A stretch of DNA of 64,000 nucleotides from Burkholderiales bacterium RIFCSPLOWO2_02_FULL_57_36 (GTDB lineage: Bacteria; Pseudomonadota; Gammaproteobacteria; Burkholderiales; Burkholderiaceae_D), in assembly GCA_001770855.1 (NCBI GenBank), contig MESE01000001.1, positions 186,001-250,000 on the forward strand, written 5' to 3'. Below the pieces are notes generated by a model, which was not told where the DNA came from, ran no database searches, and saw nothing but the letters and a program-made list of their open reading frames with translations. The position numbers and the translations under genes are program-made. Positions 16,776-26,177 of the stretch are shown here, in pieces; position 1 is the first letter of the stretch; each line of letters opens with the position of its first letter.

Positions 16776-17498
16776 TCATGCTTCCACAATATGAATTCGG
16801 CAACGCCATAAGGAATGTCCGGATGCGAGATACTTGCCTTCAAACGGCGTAATTGGAAAAGACGATGCAGACAGTATGTTCGAGTCCCGTTCGAGCACTT
16901 CTGTTTTTTCCGGATAGTAGGCCTCCGTTTCGACCTTGATCGCCGTCAGTTGCTTCAATGCAGCGGCGCATTCCTCAATATAAATGCGCCAGTTGCTGCG
17001 GCATTCAAAGTGGCCGCCCAGCGCCACAATGGCTGGAAACACCGGATGGCCATGCCACCGGCGCCCTATGTGGTGCTTTTTCGGCCACGGATTCGGGTAA
17101 AGCACATAGTGCCGGTCCGGATGAATTTCGGCTTGTTGCATCAATCGCCAATAATCGATCAGATCCGCACGGACCTTCGTGAAGTTGGAGGGCAATGTCC
17201 CGGGCCATGCGATTTTGCGCCCAAGGCGATCGGCGGACTGGTCGACGCCGATCACAAAATGTTCTGGAAATCGCGCGGCCAGGTTAAGCGTAGAAACGCC
17301 GGTGCCGCAACCGGCGTCCAGGATCAGCGGCGGCTCTCCTGCCGCTCGCCATGCGGTGATGCTGGCATTGAATGCAGCTTCGCTGTATGGCGTAATCGGC
17401 TTCAAAAATCGACTGGCGGCGTGCCTGGCGACCAGCTTTTCCAACTGGTCATGAATATCTGCCTGACTGCTGACGATGGGGCTGGAATTGGCGTGCAT
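16776..17498 (-). CDS. TrmB-like SAM-dependent methyltransferase
   Basis: 240 residues. The SAM site is ILDAGCGTGVSTLNLA (near residue 60) with the acidic strand end VIGVDQS. The block YVLYPNPWPKKHHIGRRW matches the PDPWPKKRHHKRR signature of tRNA (guanine-46-N7)-methyltransferase TrmB, with the usual PDPW aspartate changed to asparagine. It could be a diverged TrmB or a paralogue with another substrate. Whether a canonical trmB exists elsewhere in the genome would settle this. No operon partner. Confidence 0.75.
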   Translation of the reverse strand: MHANSSPIVSSQADIHDQLEKLVARHAASRFLKPITPYSEAAFNASITAWRAAGEPPLILDAGCGTGVSTLNLAARFPEHFVIGVDQSADRLGRKIAWPGTLPSNFTKVRADLIDYWRLMQQAEIHPDRHYVLYPNPWPKKHHIGRRWHGHPVFPAIVALGGHFECRSNWRIYIEECAAALKQLTAIKVETEAYYPEKTEVLERDSNILSASSFPITPFEGKYLASGHSLWRCRIHIVEA

Positions 17499-17636
17499 GA
17501 AATTAATGGATTCCGCGTTTTGTTATAAAGCCTCTGCCGCCACTTTTGCTTGAGGAGCCGGAAACGCCCATCGGCACGGGTGAAGGGCCAGAAAATACGA
17601 TACCTGTAGTCAATGTTTTCGAGGCATAATCAACTA

Positions 17637-18974
17637 ATGACAGCTGTATTGCCTCCTTCTATCCGCGCCAATATTTCCGTTTCGCCTGTTCCCGCACATC
17701 CGCCGATGTTGTTGGCATTCATGATGTGGGGCTTGGCCGTCGCATTCTATCTGTTCGGATTTTTCCACCGCGTTACCCCCGCCGTGCTGACTTCCGAGTT
17801 GATGCGCGATTTCAGCTTGACTGCGGCGATGCTGGGTAATCTATCGGCATTTTACTTTTACTTTTATGCAGGAATGCAAATTCCGACGGGCGTGCTGGTC
17901 GATCACTATGGACCGCGCAAAATATTATCGATCGGCGCCTTGATCGGCGGCATCGGCGCATTGCTGTTTGCATTCGCGGATAGTTTCGCATCGTCGGCGA
18001 TCGGACGCGGGCTGATCGGCGGAACGGTAGCGGTCGCATGGGTATCTCTATTGAAACTGTCCACCAACTGGTTCGATGCTCGTCGGCTTGGTATGGTCAC
18101 CGGGATTGCGTTGGCGATCGGGACCATGGGTGCGGTGCTGGCCGGTTTGCCGCTGCGCGTCCTGTCGGACGCTTACGGTTGGCGCAATGTAATCGGCGCT
18201 TCGGGCTTCATCGCATTGGTGTTGGCCTTGGCGATTTTTCTCCTGATGCGCGACGATCCATCCGATAGCGGCTTCGATAGTCACGCAGGTACTTCTCCTC
18301 AGCTTGCTCAACCGTCCGTTCTCTCCATATTAAAAGGAATGGCCGAAATATGGCGCTACCGGAATGTGACATTACTGTTCTGGGCACAATCGGGCCTATG
18401 CGGCGCATTTTTGACTTTTGCCGGATTGTGGGGCGTCCCGTTTTTTGTGCAGCAACACGGATTGACTGCAAAGTCGGCGTCATTGATTACCAGCGGAATG
18501 TTGATTGCTTTTTCATGCGGCGGCATTTTGCTTGGCATGCTATCGGACAAATTGCGTAAAAGAAAACCTCCCTTTGTGTTGGGCGGAGCATGTGTGGTGT
18601 TGGGCTTCGGCGCGCTTTATGTTGCGCCCGACTTACCGTTGACGATGCTGGTTCCGCTTTTGTTGCTTGGCGGCTTCGGCTCCGGCAGCATGGTGATCGG
18701 ATTCTTGCATGGAAAGGAATCGGCACCGCTACGTTTGGCGGGTACTGTGGCCGGCGCGATCAACATGGGAGTGATGGTAGGGCCATTGGTCCAGCAGCCA
18801 GCAATCGGCTGGATTCTGGATCATTACTGGGGCGGTATGATAATCGATGGAATAAGGCTTTACGACATGTCGGCATTCAAGCTGGCGTTCGCCTTCTTGT
18901 TTGTATGGGTGCTGACCTCATTTGTCGCATTGTTGCTTACCCGGGAAAGCAATTGCAGGCAGTATCGGAATTGA
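17637..18974 (+). CDS. MFS transporter
   Basis: About 445 residues, twelve membrane segments. FHRVTPAVLTSELMRDFSLT at the end of TM1 and the loop VDHYGPRKIL mark it as an MFS permease of the type often annotated as hexuronate/phthalate-like or glycerol-phosphate-like. I prefer the ATG at 17637, with GAGG twelve bases upstream, over an ATG eight codons earlier. It stands alone. Another MFS gene of similar style lies at 26178. Substrate unknown. Confidence 0.8.
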   Translation: MTAVLPPSIRANISVSPVPAHPPMLLAFMMWGLAVAFYLFGFFHRVTPAVLTSELMRDFSLTAAMLGNLSAFYFYFYAGMQIPTGVLVDHYGPRKILSIGALIGGIGALLFAFADSFASSAIGRGLIGGTVAVAWVSLLKLSTNWFDARRLGMVTGIALAIGTMGAVLAGLPLRVLSDAYGWRNVIGASGFIALVLALAIFLLMRDDPSDSGFDSHAGTSPQLAQPSVLSILKGMAEIWRYRNVTLLFWAQSGLCGAFLTFAGLWGVPFFVQQHGLTAKSASLITSGMLIAFSCGGILLGMLSDKLRKRKPPFVLGGACVVLGFGALYVAPDLPLTMLVPLLLLGGFGSGSMVIGFLHGKESAPLRLAGTVAGAINMGVMVGPLVQQPAIGWILDHYWGGMIIDGIRLYDMSAFKLAFAFLFVWVLTSFVALLLTRESNCRQYRN

Positions 18975-19029
18975 TTGAGGCAGGAAGCGGGGGCGGCACG
19001 CTGTATATCGGCGCACCGATCCCAATGCA

Positions 19030-19287
19030 TTAATGTAATACGACAGGCTGGCTCATCAACACATCATAATTGCCCAAAAACGCATCGATTTCTTCGACGC
19101 TCGGCTCGGTTGCAATCAGGTTTTCGACATTCTTGCGGAATGCCTCGGCCAACGTTCCTCCGATAAAAGTTTCCCGTTTCACGGACTTGTCCATGATTTC
19201 ATAGCCGCCAAAGCGCAGCGCTTCACGGCCATCGTCGGCCACGAACTCAACAACGCTGTATTGATCGCTGTTATAGATAAGATTCAT
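19030..19287 (-). CDS. DUF3567 family protein
   Basis: 85 residues, soluble. MNLIYNSDQYSVVEF at the start, the central RFGGYEIMDKSVKRETFIGG and the end FLGNYDVLMSQPVVLH are the DUF3567 pattern known from betaproteobacteria, function unknown. The start is clear: AAGGAG lies six bases before the ATG, and earlier in-frame codons are not needed. It is monocistronic. Confidence 0.85.
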   Translation of the reverse strand: MNLIYNSDQYSVVEFVADDGREALRFGGYEIMDKSVKRETFIGGTLAEAFRKNVENLIATEPSVEEIDAFLGNYDVLMSQPVVLH

Positions 19288-19437
19288 GTGCGCTCCTTCA
19301 GTTGGTACTGCGGAAAGTATGCAGTTCGCTTTCAAGAAAACACATGGCGCTTGTGCCGCTGCTTTTCAAGCCTTTATTTTTATAAATGCGAAGTCGCGAA
19401 TAAATAGAGTTTCACGGCAGAAGCTTGATGGAGCTTC

Positions 19438-19797
19438 TTACGCACATAAGTCATCGGTTAATTCCAGCAAGGCATCGTATGGCGCCTGTATCAGGAATTG
19501 CTTGATTTCATCGAGGTGGGTGGCTGTCGCAAGGCTCAAGTAAAGACGAGCCGGAGGATGCCGAAGAATACGATTAAGCGTGACACGCAATGTCAGGTTG
19601 CCGATGCAGCATACGCATCCTGGCGCAATCCGCTTGATTTGAATATCGGCTGCGCTGCCGAACCGATCGAATCGGGCATCGCCGTCCGGCATGCCCTCAA
19701 GAATCAGCGCTGTACTGCTGAAGTCATCGAGCAGAGCGGCAATCGCGGCTTCTCGCGCCGATGCCGAAAAGCCCGTCACCAGAGTGACAAGAGTCAT
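19438..19797 (-). CDS. Short CobW/G3E-GTPase-like protein with degenerate P-loop
   Basis: 119 residues. The middle reads APGCVCCIGNLTLRVTLNRI, the CxCC metal-binding block that defines COG0523/CobW GTPases, and the N-terminus LVTLVTGFSASAREAAIAAL aligns with their first strand and P-loop. The GxxGxGKT residues are lost (GFSASARE). Full-length CobW proteins have 300 or more residues, so this is a mini version without Walker A, Walker B or C-terminal domain. It may keep metal binding only. Its ATG overlaps the response-regulator stop (ATGA), so it is co-translated with the NtrY-type system. Confidence 0.65.
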   Translation of the reverse strand: MTLVTLVTGFSASAREAAIAALLDDFSSTALILEGMPDGDARFDRFGSAADIQIKRIAPGCVCCIGNLTLRVTLNRILRHPPARLYLSLATATHLDEIKQFLIQAPYDALLELTDDLCA

Positions 19798-20519
19798 CCC
19801 CCTTTTTTTGCCAGCTTTCCGGGTTCGACGCCCAACTGTTTCAATTTCCGATACAAATGCGTGCGCTCCAGTCCGGTTCTTTCGGCAACGCGTGTCATGC
19901 TGCCGCCTTCACGCACCAGATGGTGTTCAAAATAGGCGCGCTCGAATGCATCGCGCGCTTCACGCAACGGCAATTCGAATGGGACGTTGAAGATATGTTC
20001 ATTGGGAAGCACGGAAGGATGCAGCACATGTCCGGCGGCAGCGGAGCTCATCAGCACGGGCGCGGCGGGCACGCCGGATGCGACGCCATGTTCCATCGCC
20101 GGTGGCGCCAACGGTCGCGCATGCGTCTGATACATGGTGCTGCGCGCGGTTTCGAGTCCGCGTGACAAGCCTTGCTGCACTGCCTTCAGCAGCTTTTGCA
20201 GCGAGATCGGCTTTTCCAGAAAATTGAGCGCACCGATGCGTGTTGCTTCCACGGCCGTATCGATGGTCGCATGCCCCGACATCATGATGACCGGCATCGT
20301 GAGCAATCCGTCGCGCTGCCACTCCTTGAGCAAGGTTACGCCATCGGTATCCGGCATCCAGATATCGAGCAGGACCAGATCCGGAGTGCTGTTTGCGCGT
20401 GTTTCACGCGCTTGTTGCGCATTTTCTGCGGTTGTTATGACATGTCCTTCGTCGCCCAGAATCTCTGAAAGCAACTCTCGGATACCCATTTCATCATCAA
20501 CTACCAATATATTTGCCAT
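19794..20519 (-). CDS. Response regulator, receiver plus Fis-type HTH (NtrX-like without AAA+ domain)
   Basis: 241 residues. The receiver domain (1-125) has the acidic pair VVDDE, phosphoacceptor aspartate in LVLLDIWMPDTDG, MSGHAT and the lysine in FLEKPIS. A proline/alanine-rich linker follows. The last 45 residues (AYFEHHLVREGGSMTRVAER then RTHLYRKLKQLGV) are a Fis/NtrC-type helix-turn-helix. The central sigma-54-activating AAA+ ATPase of NtrX/NtrC is missing, so it probably acts as a sigma-70-type regulator like RegA/ActR. It is 74 bases downstream of its presumed kinase. Confidence 0.88.
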   Translation of the reverse strand: MANILVVDDEMGIRELLSEILGDEGHVITTAENAQQARETRANSTPDLVLLDIWMPDTDGVTLLKEWQRDGLLTMPVIMMSGHATIDTAVEATRIGALNFLEKPISLQKLLKAVQQGLSRGLETARSTMYQTHARPLAPPAMEHGVASGVPAAPVLMSSAAAGHVLHPSVLPNEHIFNVPFELPLREARDAFERAYFEHHLVREGGSMTRVAERTGLERTHLYRKLKQLGVEPGKLAKKGG

Positions 20520-20593
20520 GTGGGCGCCTTTTTCGTGTCCATGCTTTCTTGGCTCTGGTCATTCTCGCCAAGAGCGAAGCAATCGGAATATTG

Positions 20594-22876
20594 TCAATCA
20601 ATGGAGAATAACTTTAACAGCAAAATTGATATTTTGGCACCATTTGTGTTTTGCCGATTCTGAATATCAATTCGACCTCCATGCTCTTCGATGATTTTTT
20701 TTACCATAGCCAATCCCAATCCGGTGCCACGCGCCTTCGATGTGACATAGGGTTCAAAGGCGCGCGCCAGAATTTTCGGCGCAAAGCCTGGGCCGTTATC
20801 CGCAATCGACAGGCGTACCGCGGTACGCGCATCGCCATCGGAACTCTGATAGCGGATCGCTTCGGTGATGACGTCAATCCGCGGCTTGTCAGCTCCGGCG
20901 CCGCGTTCGAGAATCGCATCTTGCGCATTCTGTAAAAGATTATGAATTACCTGGCGTAGTTGCGTCGCATCTCCCATCACCTGCGGCAGATCCGGCGCCA
21001 ACTTGGTGTGAATGATATCGCGTTCGTCGCCGCTGAGATAGAGGCCCAGAATTTCTTCAATCAATTTATTCAGATCAAGCGGCGACAGCACGGCCGGCGG
21101 CGTTCTCGCATATTCGCGGAAATCGTCCACCATGCGCTTCATCGCGGAGACCTGGTTGACGATGGTGGACGTGCCTTTGTTTAGCATGATCGCGTCCTGC
21201 GGCGCAAGCTTGTGTTCGAGCTTCATCTGCAAGCGCTCGGCTGAAAGTTGAATCGGCGTTAACGGATTCTTGATTTCATGCGCCAGGCGCCGCGCCACTT
21301 CACCCCACGCAATGGAGCGTTGTGCGGAAATCACGTCGGAAATGTCGTCGAACACCACCACGTAGCCGGTGCCGCCTTCAACCGGCAGGCGCGATCCGCG
21401 CGCCAGCAGCGCGATGTCATTTTCGGTGCCGGCATCGTCGATCTTGCGTGGAATTTCGATTTGCTGTTGCCAGTGCAGATTGCCGGCGCTAGCATCCCCT
21501 GTGGCTGATTGCGCGCTTTGTTCGGAAAAAGCGGTCGTCACGGTTTGCGCAAAAATGCTCAATCCATCATCGATTGCGGAAAGCGGTTTGCCAAGATACT
21601 GGCTGAAGTCGCTCTGCAAAATACGCTTGACCGATTCATTGCATGTCACCAGCTTGAACTGGCCGTCCAATACCATCACACCTGCCGACATGTTGGCCAG
21701 GACCGATTCCAGGTAGGCTTTGGCGGTTTCCAGTTCGGCACGATTTTTTTCAACCGAGGCTCGTGCGTCGGAGAGTTGCCGCGTCATTGTGTTGAACGAC
21801 TGGGTCAGCGTGCCCAGCTCGTCCGACGTCGCCACGATTGGGCGCGGCGAAAGATTTCCTTCGGCAACCGCTTTGGTGCCCTCCGCAAGCAGCAGCAACG
21901 GCTTTGCCAGATCGGTGGCGATCAGGAACGCACTGACGATTGCACCGAAGATAGCCAGCAGCAATGTCAGCGTCAGCGTGACTATATAAATCTTGCGCAG
22001 GCCGGTGCGCGCCAGCGCGCGTTCCTGATATTCGCTATAGGCAACGCGCAAGGCTTCGGCATTGGTTGCCAACTGGTCCGGTACAGGTTGCAGCAATTGC
22101 AGAAAGCGCATCTCGTTTTGCAGCGATAAGGTGCTGCCGGCGCCTGGAATTGCAACGACTACGCGCAGCCGAAGGTTTCCTGCATTGGGATGAGGTGCGG
22201 CCTTGGATGCCTCGCCATGGAAATCGTCATCGCCTTCGATTGATGCATAGCCTCGCGAGACCCGGGCCTGATGCAGCATTGCCGCGGACGGCAGATCGGA
22301 TATCAGCGTGCCGATTTCGTTGCCGGCGCTGGCGACGATGCGCCCGCTGTTGGTGACGATCAAAGCTTCCTGCCGTTGGCTTTGGTCGCGCAGCCCCGAC
22401 AACCGCATGATTTGCGTCGAGTCTGAAAAATCCGACAGATCCAATGCCATGCTACGGGCTTTTGCGCTCAAATCGGACAGTGACGAATCCAGCGCGGCGC
22501 GTCCGAGATTCAAGCCTGACTCAAGCGCCGATTCGACCCGAACGTCAAACCACGATTCGATCGAACGCGATACGAACTGGACTGAAACCAGGTAAATAAC
22601 CATGCCGGGCAAGATGCCGATAACCGCAAACAGCAACACCAGGCGCGCCATCAGCTTGGAGCCGAACTTGCCGCGCTTGTGGCGCTTGTAAAGACGGATC
22701 AGCAGCAATATCACCAGGCCCAGCAAGGCCACCGCAATCAGCGCGTTCAAGCCCAACAGCCATGGATAATGCTGATCGAAAAATGCGGAGTTCGCCGATG
22801 CCGATGCCAGCACAAACAGCAGGATGCCGGCAACGGCACCGCCGACGATCAACATGTACCGCAACACCCGGGTCAC
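20594..22876 (-). CDS. ntrY: NtrY-type membrane sensor histidine kinase
   Basis: 760 residues. N-terminal membrane segments (about 1-110) are followed by a periplasmic or extracytoplasmic sensor region, a further span with HAMP domain (about 300-375, ATSDELGTLTQSFNTMT), a PAS domain (about 390-500, ANMSAGVMVLDGQFKLVTCN), HisKA with the phosphorylated histidine in RRLAHEIKNPLTPIQLSA, and HATPase with N-box NLLQNAQDAI and IADNGPGF/GTGLGLAM. This matches NtrY of nitrogen or redox sensing. It overlaps DUF4390 by four bases and precedes the response regulator, forming the pair. Confidence 0.85.
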   Translation of the reverse strand: MTRVLRYMLIVGGAVAGILLFVLASASANSAFFDQHYPWLLGLNALIAVALLGLVILLLIRLYKRHKRGKFGSKLMARLVLLFAVIGILPGMVIYLVSVQFVSRSIESWFDVRVESALESGLNLGRAALDSSLSDLSAKARSMALDLSDFSDSTQIMRLSGLRDQSQRQEALIVTNSGRIVASAGNEIGTLISDLPSAAMLHQARVSRGYASIEGDDDFHGEASKAAPHPNAGNLRLRVVVAIPGAGSTLSLQNEMRFLQLLQPVPDQLATNAEALRVAYSEYQERALARTGLRKIYIVTLTLTLLLAIFGAIVSAFLIATDLAKPLLLLAEGTKAVAEGNLSPRPIVATSDELGTLTQSFNTMTRQLSDARASVEKNRAELETAKAYLESVLANMSAGVMVLDGQFKLVTCNESVKRILQSDFSQYLGKPLSAIDDGLSIFAQTVTTAFSEQSAQSATGDASAGNLHWQQQIEIPRKIDDAGTENDIALLARGSRLPVEGGTGYVVVFDDISDVISAQRSIAWGEVARRLAHEIKNPLTPIQLSAERLQMKLEHKLAPQDAIMLNKGTSTIVNQVSAMKRMVDDFREYARTPPAVLSPLDLNKLIEEILGLYLSGDERDIIHTKLAPDLPQVMGDATQLRQVIHNLLQNAQDAILERGAGADKPRIDVITEAIRYQSSDGDARTAVRLSIADNGPGFAPKILARAFEPYVTSKARGTGLGLAMVKKIIEEHGGRIDIQNRQNTNGAKISILLLKLFSID

Positions 22877-23454
22877 TTGCTTTCTGCCTTGAAACTAAAG
22901 TATCTCCATTCCGACGACAGTCGCCAGTCGCTGCTGTTCAATGCGTGAACCTGGAATGGCTTGGACAATTGGGCAACGTCGAGACGCATGCGTACGCCGA
23001 CGGTATACGTCTGGCCGGGCTTCAATACGCTTTTGTCGGCGACTATCCAGCGGCTAGGACGTTTCACCAGGGACAGCGCATCGTCGAGCGTGCTGAAGGT
23101 TTGCTGCAGGCTGTCGGTAATCGCGGCGCGGTACTGACGCGTGAGCAAATTGTGGGATATGCGGATGGTCTGCGATTCAGCGAGTGTCGTCTGGTCGAAC
23201 CAGTACCAGCGCGGTCGGGTGATGATCACATCGGTGGTGAAATACAACGGAAAGCCGCGCGCAATGGCGTCTTCCAATCCGCGAGGCAGCTCAAAGTCGA
23301 ACGTGGCGGACAGCTTGTAGCCGTCTTCGGCCGGCTCCAGATGCGCCTGAATGATTTCGATACTTTCCGCAGCCCGCGCAGAAGATTGCGGAAGAAATAG
23401 CGCAAGCATCAACGCCGTCAAAAGCCAGCAGGTGAGAAGGACGCGTCGGGTCAC
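22873..23454 (-). CDS. DUF4390 domain protein, exported
   Basis: 193 residues. A signal peptide (hydrophobic LLTCWLLTALMLALFL, cleavage near ARAAE) sends it to the periplasm. The mature part, with YFTTDVIITRPRWYWFD and LSSEWRYFSFKAESK, matches DUF4390, a family usually encoded directly before an NtrY-type kinase in betaproteobacteria. The stop overlaps the ntrY start (ATGA). A role as periplasmic partner of the sensor is inferred only from this linkage. Confidence 0.85.
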   Translation of the reverse strand: MTRRVLLTCWLLTALMLALFLPQSSARAAESIEIIQAHLEPAEDGYKLSATFDFELPRGLEDAIARGFPLYFTTDVIITRPRWYWFDQTTLAESQTIRISHNLLTRQYRAAITDSLQQTFSTLDDALSLVKRPSRWIVADKSVLKPGQTYTVGVRMRLDVAQLSKPFQVHALNSSDWRLSSEWRYFSFKAESK

Positions 23455-23500
23455 GAATGAGCGCGGAGATCAATCCGCGGAAATGGGTTGAAAAATCCTG

Positions 23501-24811
23501 TCAATTTGCCGGCTTGTGAAATAAGGCATAAAACAAGCCGTCGTGATCGACGCCCGCTTCCGCCTTTGGCAACAGCTGGCCCGGCGCAAACAATCGGATT
23601 GCCTGATGACGCACTGCAAAGGCCGCGGCCTGCGCTTCGGACTCCTGCGGCCAAAGTGAGCAGGTCACAAACAGCAATTTACCATCCGGGCGGAGCATCC
23701 GCCAAAGGTTGTCGAGAATTTGCCGGGAAAGTGTTGCAAGCTGAGCAGCATCTCCCTTGCGGCGCAGCCAGCGGATGTCCGGATGACGCCGTACAATCCC
23801 GGATGCGGTGCAGGGCACATCGGCCAGAATCCGGTCGAAATGTTTTCCATCCCACCAGTTGTCGCTGCCGGCATCGCCTACCTTGAGCGTGGCCTGCAGC
23901 TTGAGTCGCTGTAGATTCTGTTCGACGCGCACCAGCCTTTGCGGGTCATGATCCAGTGCTGTCAAATCGACATCGGCAAGTTCCAGGAGATGGCCGGTTT
24001 TGCCGCCTGGCGCCGCACACGCATCGAGAACGCGCATGCCGTCATGCACATCAAGCAATGGAGCGGCCAATTGTGCTGCGGCATCCTGTACCGATACCAG
24101 GCCTTGATCGAAGCCGGGAATTCGGTGCACCGGAACCGGTTGGTCCAGTCGTACCGCATCGGGGCCGATTTGAACTCCCGGCATCGCATTTTCCGACAGC
24201 TTGTGCAAATAGTCGTCAACCGACAAACTGCGGCGATTGATGCGCAGCGTCAGCGGCGGAGCCGCGTTGCCGGCCTGCAGTATCGATTGCCATTCGCGCG
24301 GATAGGCGGTCTTGATGGCGTCGATCCACCATCGAGGGTAGTTCCACACGGCTTCGGGATTTTCCGCCGTTTGCCGCAGCAGTTCGTTGCGTTCGCGCAG
24401 GAAGCGGCGCAGTACTGCGTTCACCATGCCTTTTGCATGCGCAATATCGCTGTCGGCCGCAACTGCAGTCACGGCTTGATTGACCACTGTAAACGTTTCG
24501 TAGGCAGCTTCGTCAGCATCGACGATCAAGCTCAATGCACAGCTAAGCAATGCGTGCAGCAACGGTGGTTCGGGAGGCTTTTGGGTCAATAGCGTCAGCA
24601 ATGCGTTCGCCTGACCCCATCGGCGCATGGTTCGATAAGCGATGTCCTGGATCGCGCCACGCGCCGGTGCCGGAGGATCGAATCTTGCAAATGTCTGCGC
24701 TAGCGCTTGCGGCAATGCGGTGCCCTTGCGCACCAGCGCAACAGCATATGCGGCGCCCAGCAAAGCGTAGGCAAGGGAATCTGTTTTAAGAGCGTGTTGA
24801 TGCACAGTCAT
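23501..24811 (-). CDS. rsmB: 16S rRNA (cytosine-967-C5)-methyltransferase
   Basis: 436 residues, full length. An N-terminal NusB-like helical domain (about 10-150) precedes the Rossmann methyltransferase domain. The SAM site is VLDACAAPGGKTGHLLELA. The two catalytic cysteines are in ILADVPCTASGIVRRHPDI and in LLFVTCSLWPQESEAQ. The gene opens the minus-strand run that continues into DUF4390 and ntrY after 46 bases, an order common in betaproteobacteria. Confidence 0.95.
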   Translation of the reverse strand: MTVHQHALKTDSLAYALLGAAYAVALVRKGTALPQALAQTFARFDPPAPARGAIQDIAYRTMRRWGQANALLTLLTQKPPEPPLLHALLSCALSLIVDADEAAYETFTVVNQAVTAVAADSDIAHAKGMVNAVLRRFLRERNELLRQTAENPEAVWNYPRWWIDAIKTAYPREWQSILQAGNAAPPLTLRINRRSLSVDDYLHKLSENAMPGVQIGPDAVRLDQPVPVHRIPGFDQGLVSVQDAAAQLAAPLLDVHDGMRVLDACAAPGGKTGHLLELADVDLTALDHDPQRLVRVEQNLQRLKLQATLKVGDAGSDNWWDGKHFDRILADVPCTASGIVRRHPDIRWLRRKGDAAQLATLSRQILDNLWRMLRPDGKLLFVTCSLWPQESEAQAAAFAVRHQAIRLFAPGQLLPKAEAGVDHDGLFYALFHKPAN

Positions 24812-24889
24812 TCTATATCGAAGCCAGGTTACCGCTGAGGGCGAAATTGCGATTGCGACGGCGCAACAGCGCGGCCATCGTGCGTCCCT

Positions 24890-25735
24890 TTATGATAACC
24901 GGTCAAGCCAGGCGCCGACATCATCAAATACACGACGCGATTCCACCTCGTTAAAAATCTCGTGATAAAAAGAATCATAGCGGTGCATCGTACCGATGCC
25001 GGGCGGCAGGCGCTTGAAAAAGGCATCGCTGCCGGTTGCATCAACCAAACGATCGTCCCCAGCCACTACCAGCAGTGTAGGAATTGCCAATTCGCCAGCA
25101 TGTGACTGCGAAAAATCGACTGAGGCAAGCATGCTGCTTAACAGCCGTGCGCTGATTTTCGGATGAACCAGAGAATCTTTCAGGTAGTCCGCTTCGACTT
25201 GCGGATCATGCGACAGATACTCGGTTTTCAGTCCGTTGGGTATGCCCAGGCCGGGCGCGATCATGCGGAAGATTTTCGCCAGCATTTTTTGCACGCCCGA
25301 CAGGGGCAGGACCAGCGCGGGCGACGACAGGATCAAGCCGCGCAGCGGCGACAAGCGGGCTGTCGCAAACCGGGCAGCAAACAGTCCGCCCATGCTATGG
25401 CCGAACAATAACAATGGCGCCGGCCCATGTTGCCCCAGCTGCCGCGCAAAATCGTCGACAACGATTTTCGCATCCTGCAATATGGTTGCATCGCCGGGCA
25501 CGTCACCGCGCGCGCCGCCGGACCTGCCATGGCCGCGATGGTCGTAGGCACGCACCGAGAGTCCGCGCTCGTTGAAAAAGCGGATCACATGCGTATAGCG
25601 GCCGCTGTGTTCGCCGATGCCGTGCATCAGGACGATTCCACCTGTTGAAGCCGCAGGCGGATCGATCAGCCAATCGGTGACGAATAACGGGGTGCCGTCG
25701 GCGGCCTTGATCGTGAATTCTCGTGGATGCGGCAT
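24890..25735 (-). CDS. Alpha/beta hydrolase, monoacylglycerol-lipase-like
   Basis: 281 residues. The nucleophile elbow is LLFGHSMGGLFAARF (GHSMG). The oxyanion segment VLMHGIGEHSGRY and the RGHGRSGG loop are those of the monoglyceride lipase/lysophospholipase family. The aspartate VVAGDDRLVD and histidine in YDSFYHEIFNE complete the triad. The start ATG shares its A with the DUF1840 stop (TGATG) and has GGGGA five bases before it. A start four codons earlier is possible. Likely acts on acylglycerols or short esters in the cytoplasm. Confidence 0.88.
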   Translation of the reverse strand: MPHPREFTIKAADGTPLFVTDWLIDPPAASTGGIVLMHGIGEHSGRYTHVIRFFNERGLSVRAYDHRGHGRSGGARGDVPGDATILQDAKIVVDDFARQLGQHGPAPLLLFGHSMGGLFAARFATARLSPLRGLILSSPALVLPLSGVQKMLAKIFRMIAPGLGIPNGLKTEYLSHDPQVEADYLKDSLVHPKISARLLSSMLASVDFSQSHAGELAIPTLLVVAGDDRLVDATGSDAFFKRLPPGIGTMHRYDSFYHEIFNEVESRRVFDDVGAWLDRLS

Positions 25736-26070
25736 CAAATTCCCCACGCTACGACATGGCCCTGCTTTTGCGCGGCGCGCAGCATCTCCAGCAGCGGATA
25801 GCTGCGGGTTGCGAAACTAACGGATGGTATCGGTTCATGCCCGTTGTCATCGACCGGATGCGCTTCGATGTCATCGCGGATTTCTTCGGATGCAGCATGG
25901 GTTTTGCTCTGTGCAATCTCGGCTTCCAGCCGGGTAATCGCATCGCCGCTTTCGGCGGCGGTTATCACGCCTCGTTTGATGTCTTTGCCGAACAGGTCAA
26001 GGATACGCTTCGCATGTTCTTCATACATGACGACGTCAGCGGCAGCCTTGGATTTGAAAGTCACTAACAT
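25735..26070 (-). CDS. DUF1840 domain protein
   Basis: 111 residues, soluble. The opening LVTFKSKAAADVVMYEEHAK and the ending SYPLLEMLRAAQKQGHVVAW match DUF1840, a small betaproteobacterial/gammaproteobacterial family of unknown function. Glutamate- and lysine-rich helices lie between. It is translationally coupled to the downstream hydrolase through a TGATG overlap, so the two are likely made together. Confidence 0.85.
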   Translation of the reverse strand: MLVTFKSKAAADVVMYEEHAKRILDLFGKDIKRGVITAAESGDAITRLEAEIAQSKTHAASEEIRDDIEAHPVDDNGHEPIPSVSFATRSYPLLEMLRAAQKQGHVVAWGI

Positions 26071-26177
26071 AGAATCTCCACGATTAAATTGTTAAAACCA
26101 TAGCACGACTTGCGGCTCATGTCGGCTACCGGTAAAAAATGTTCAGGAACAATCCTGCGATTCATATTCAGATCAGC

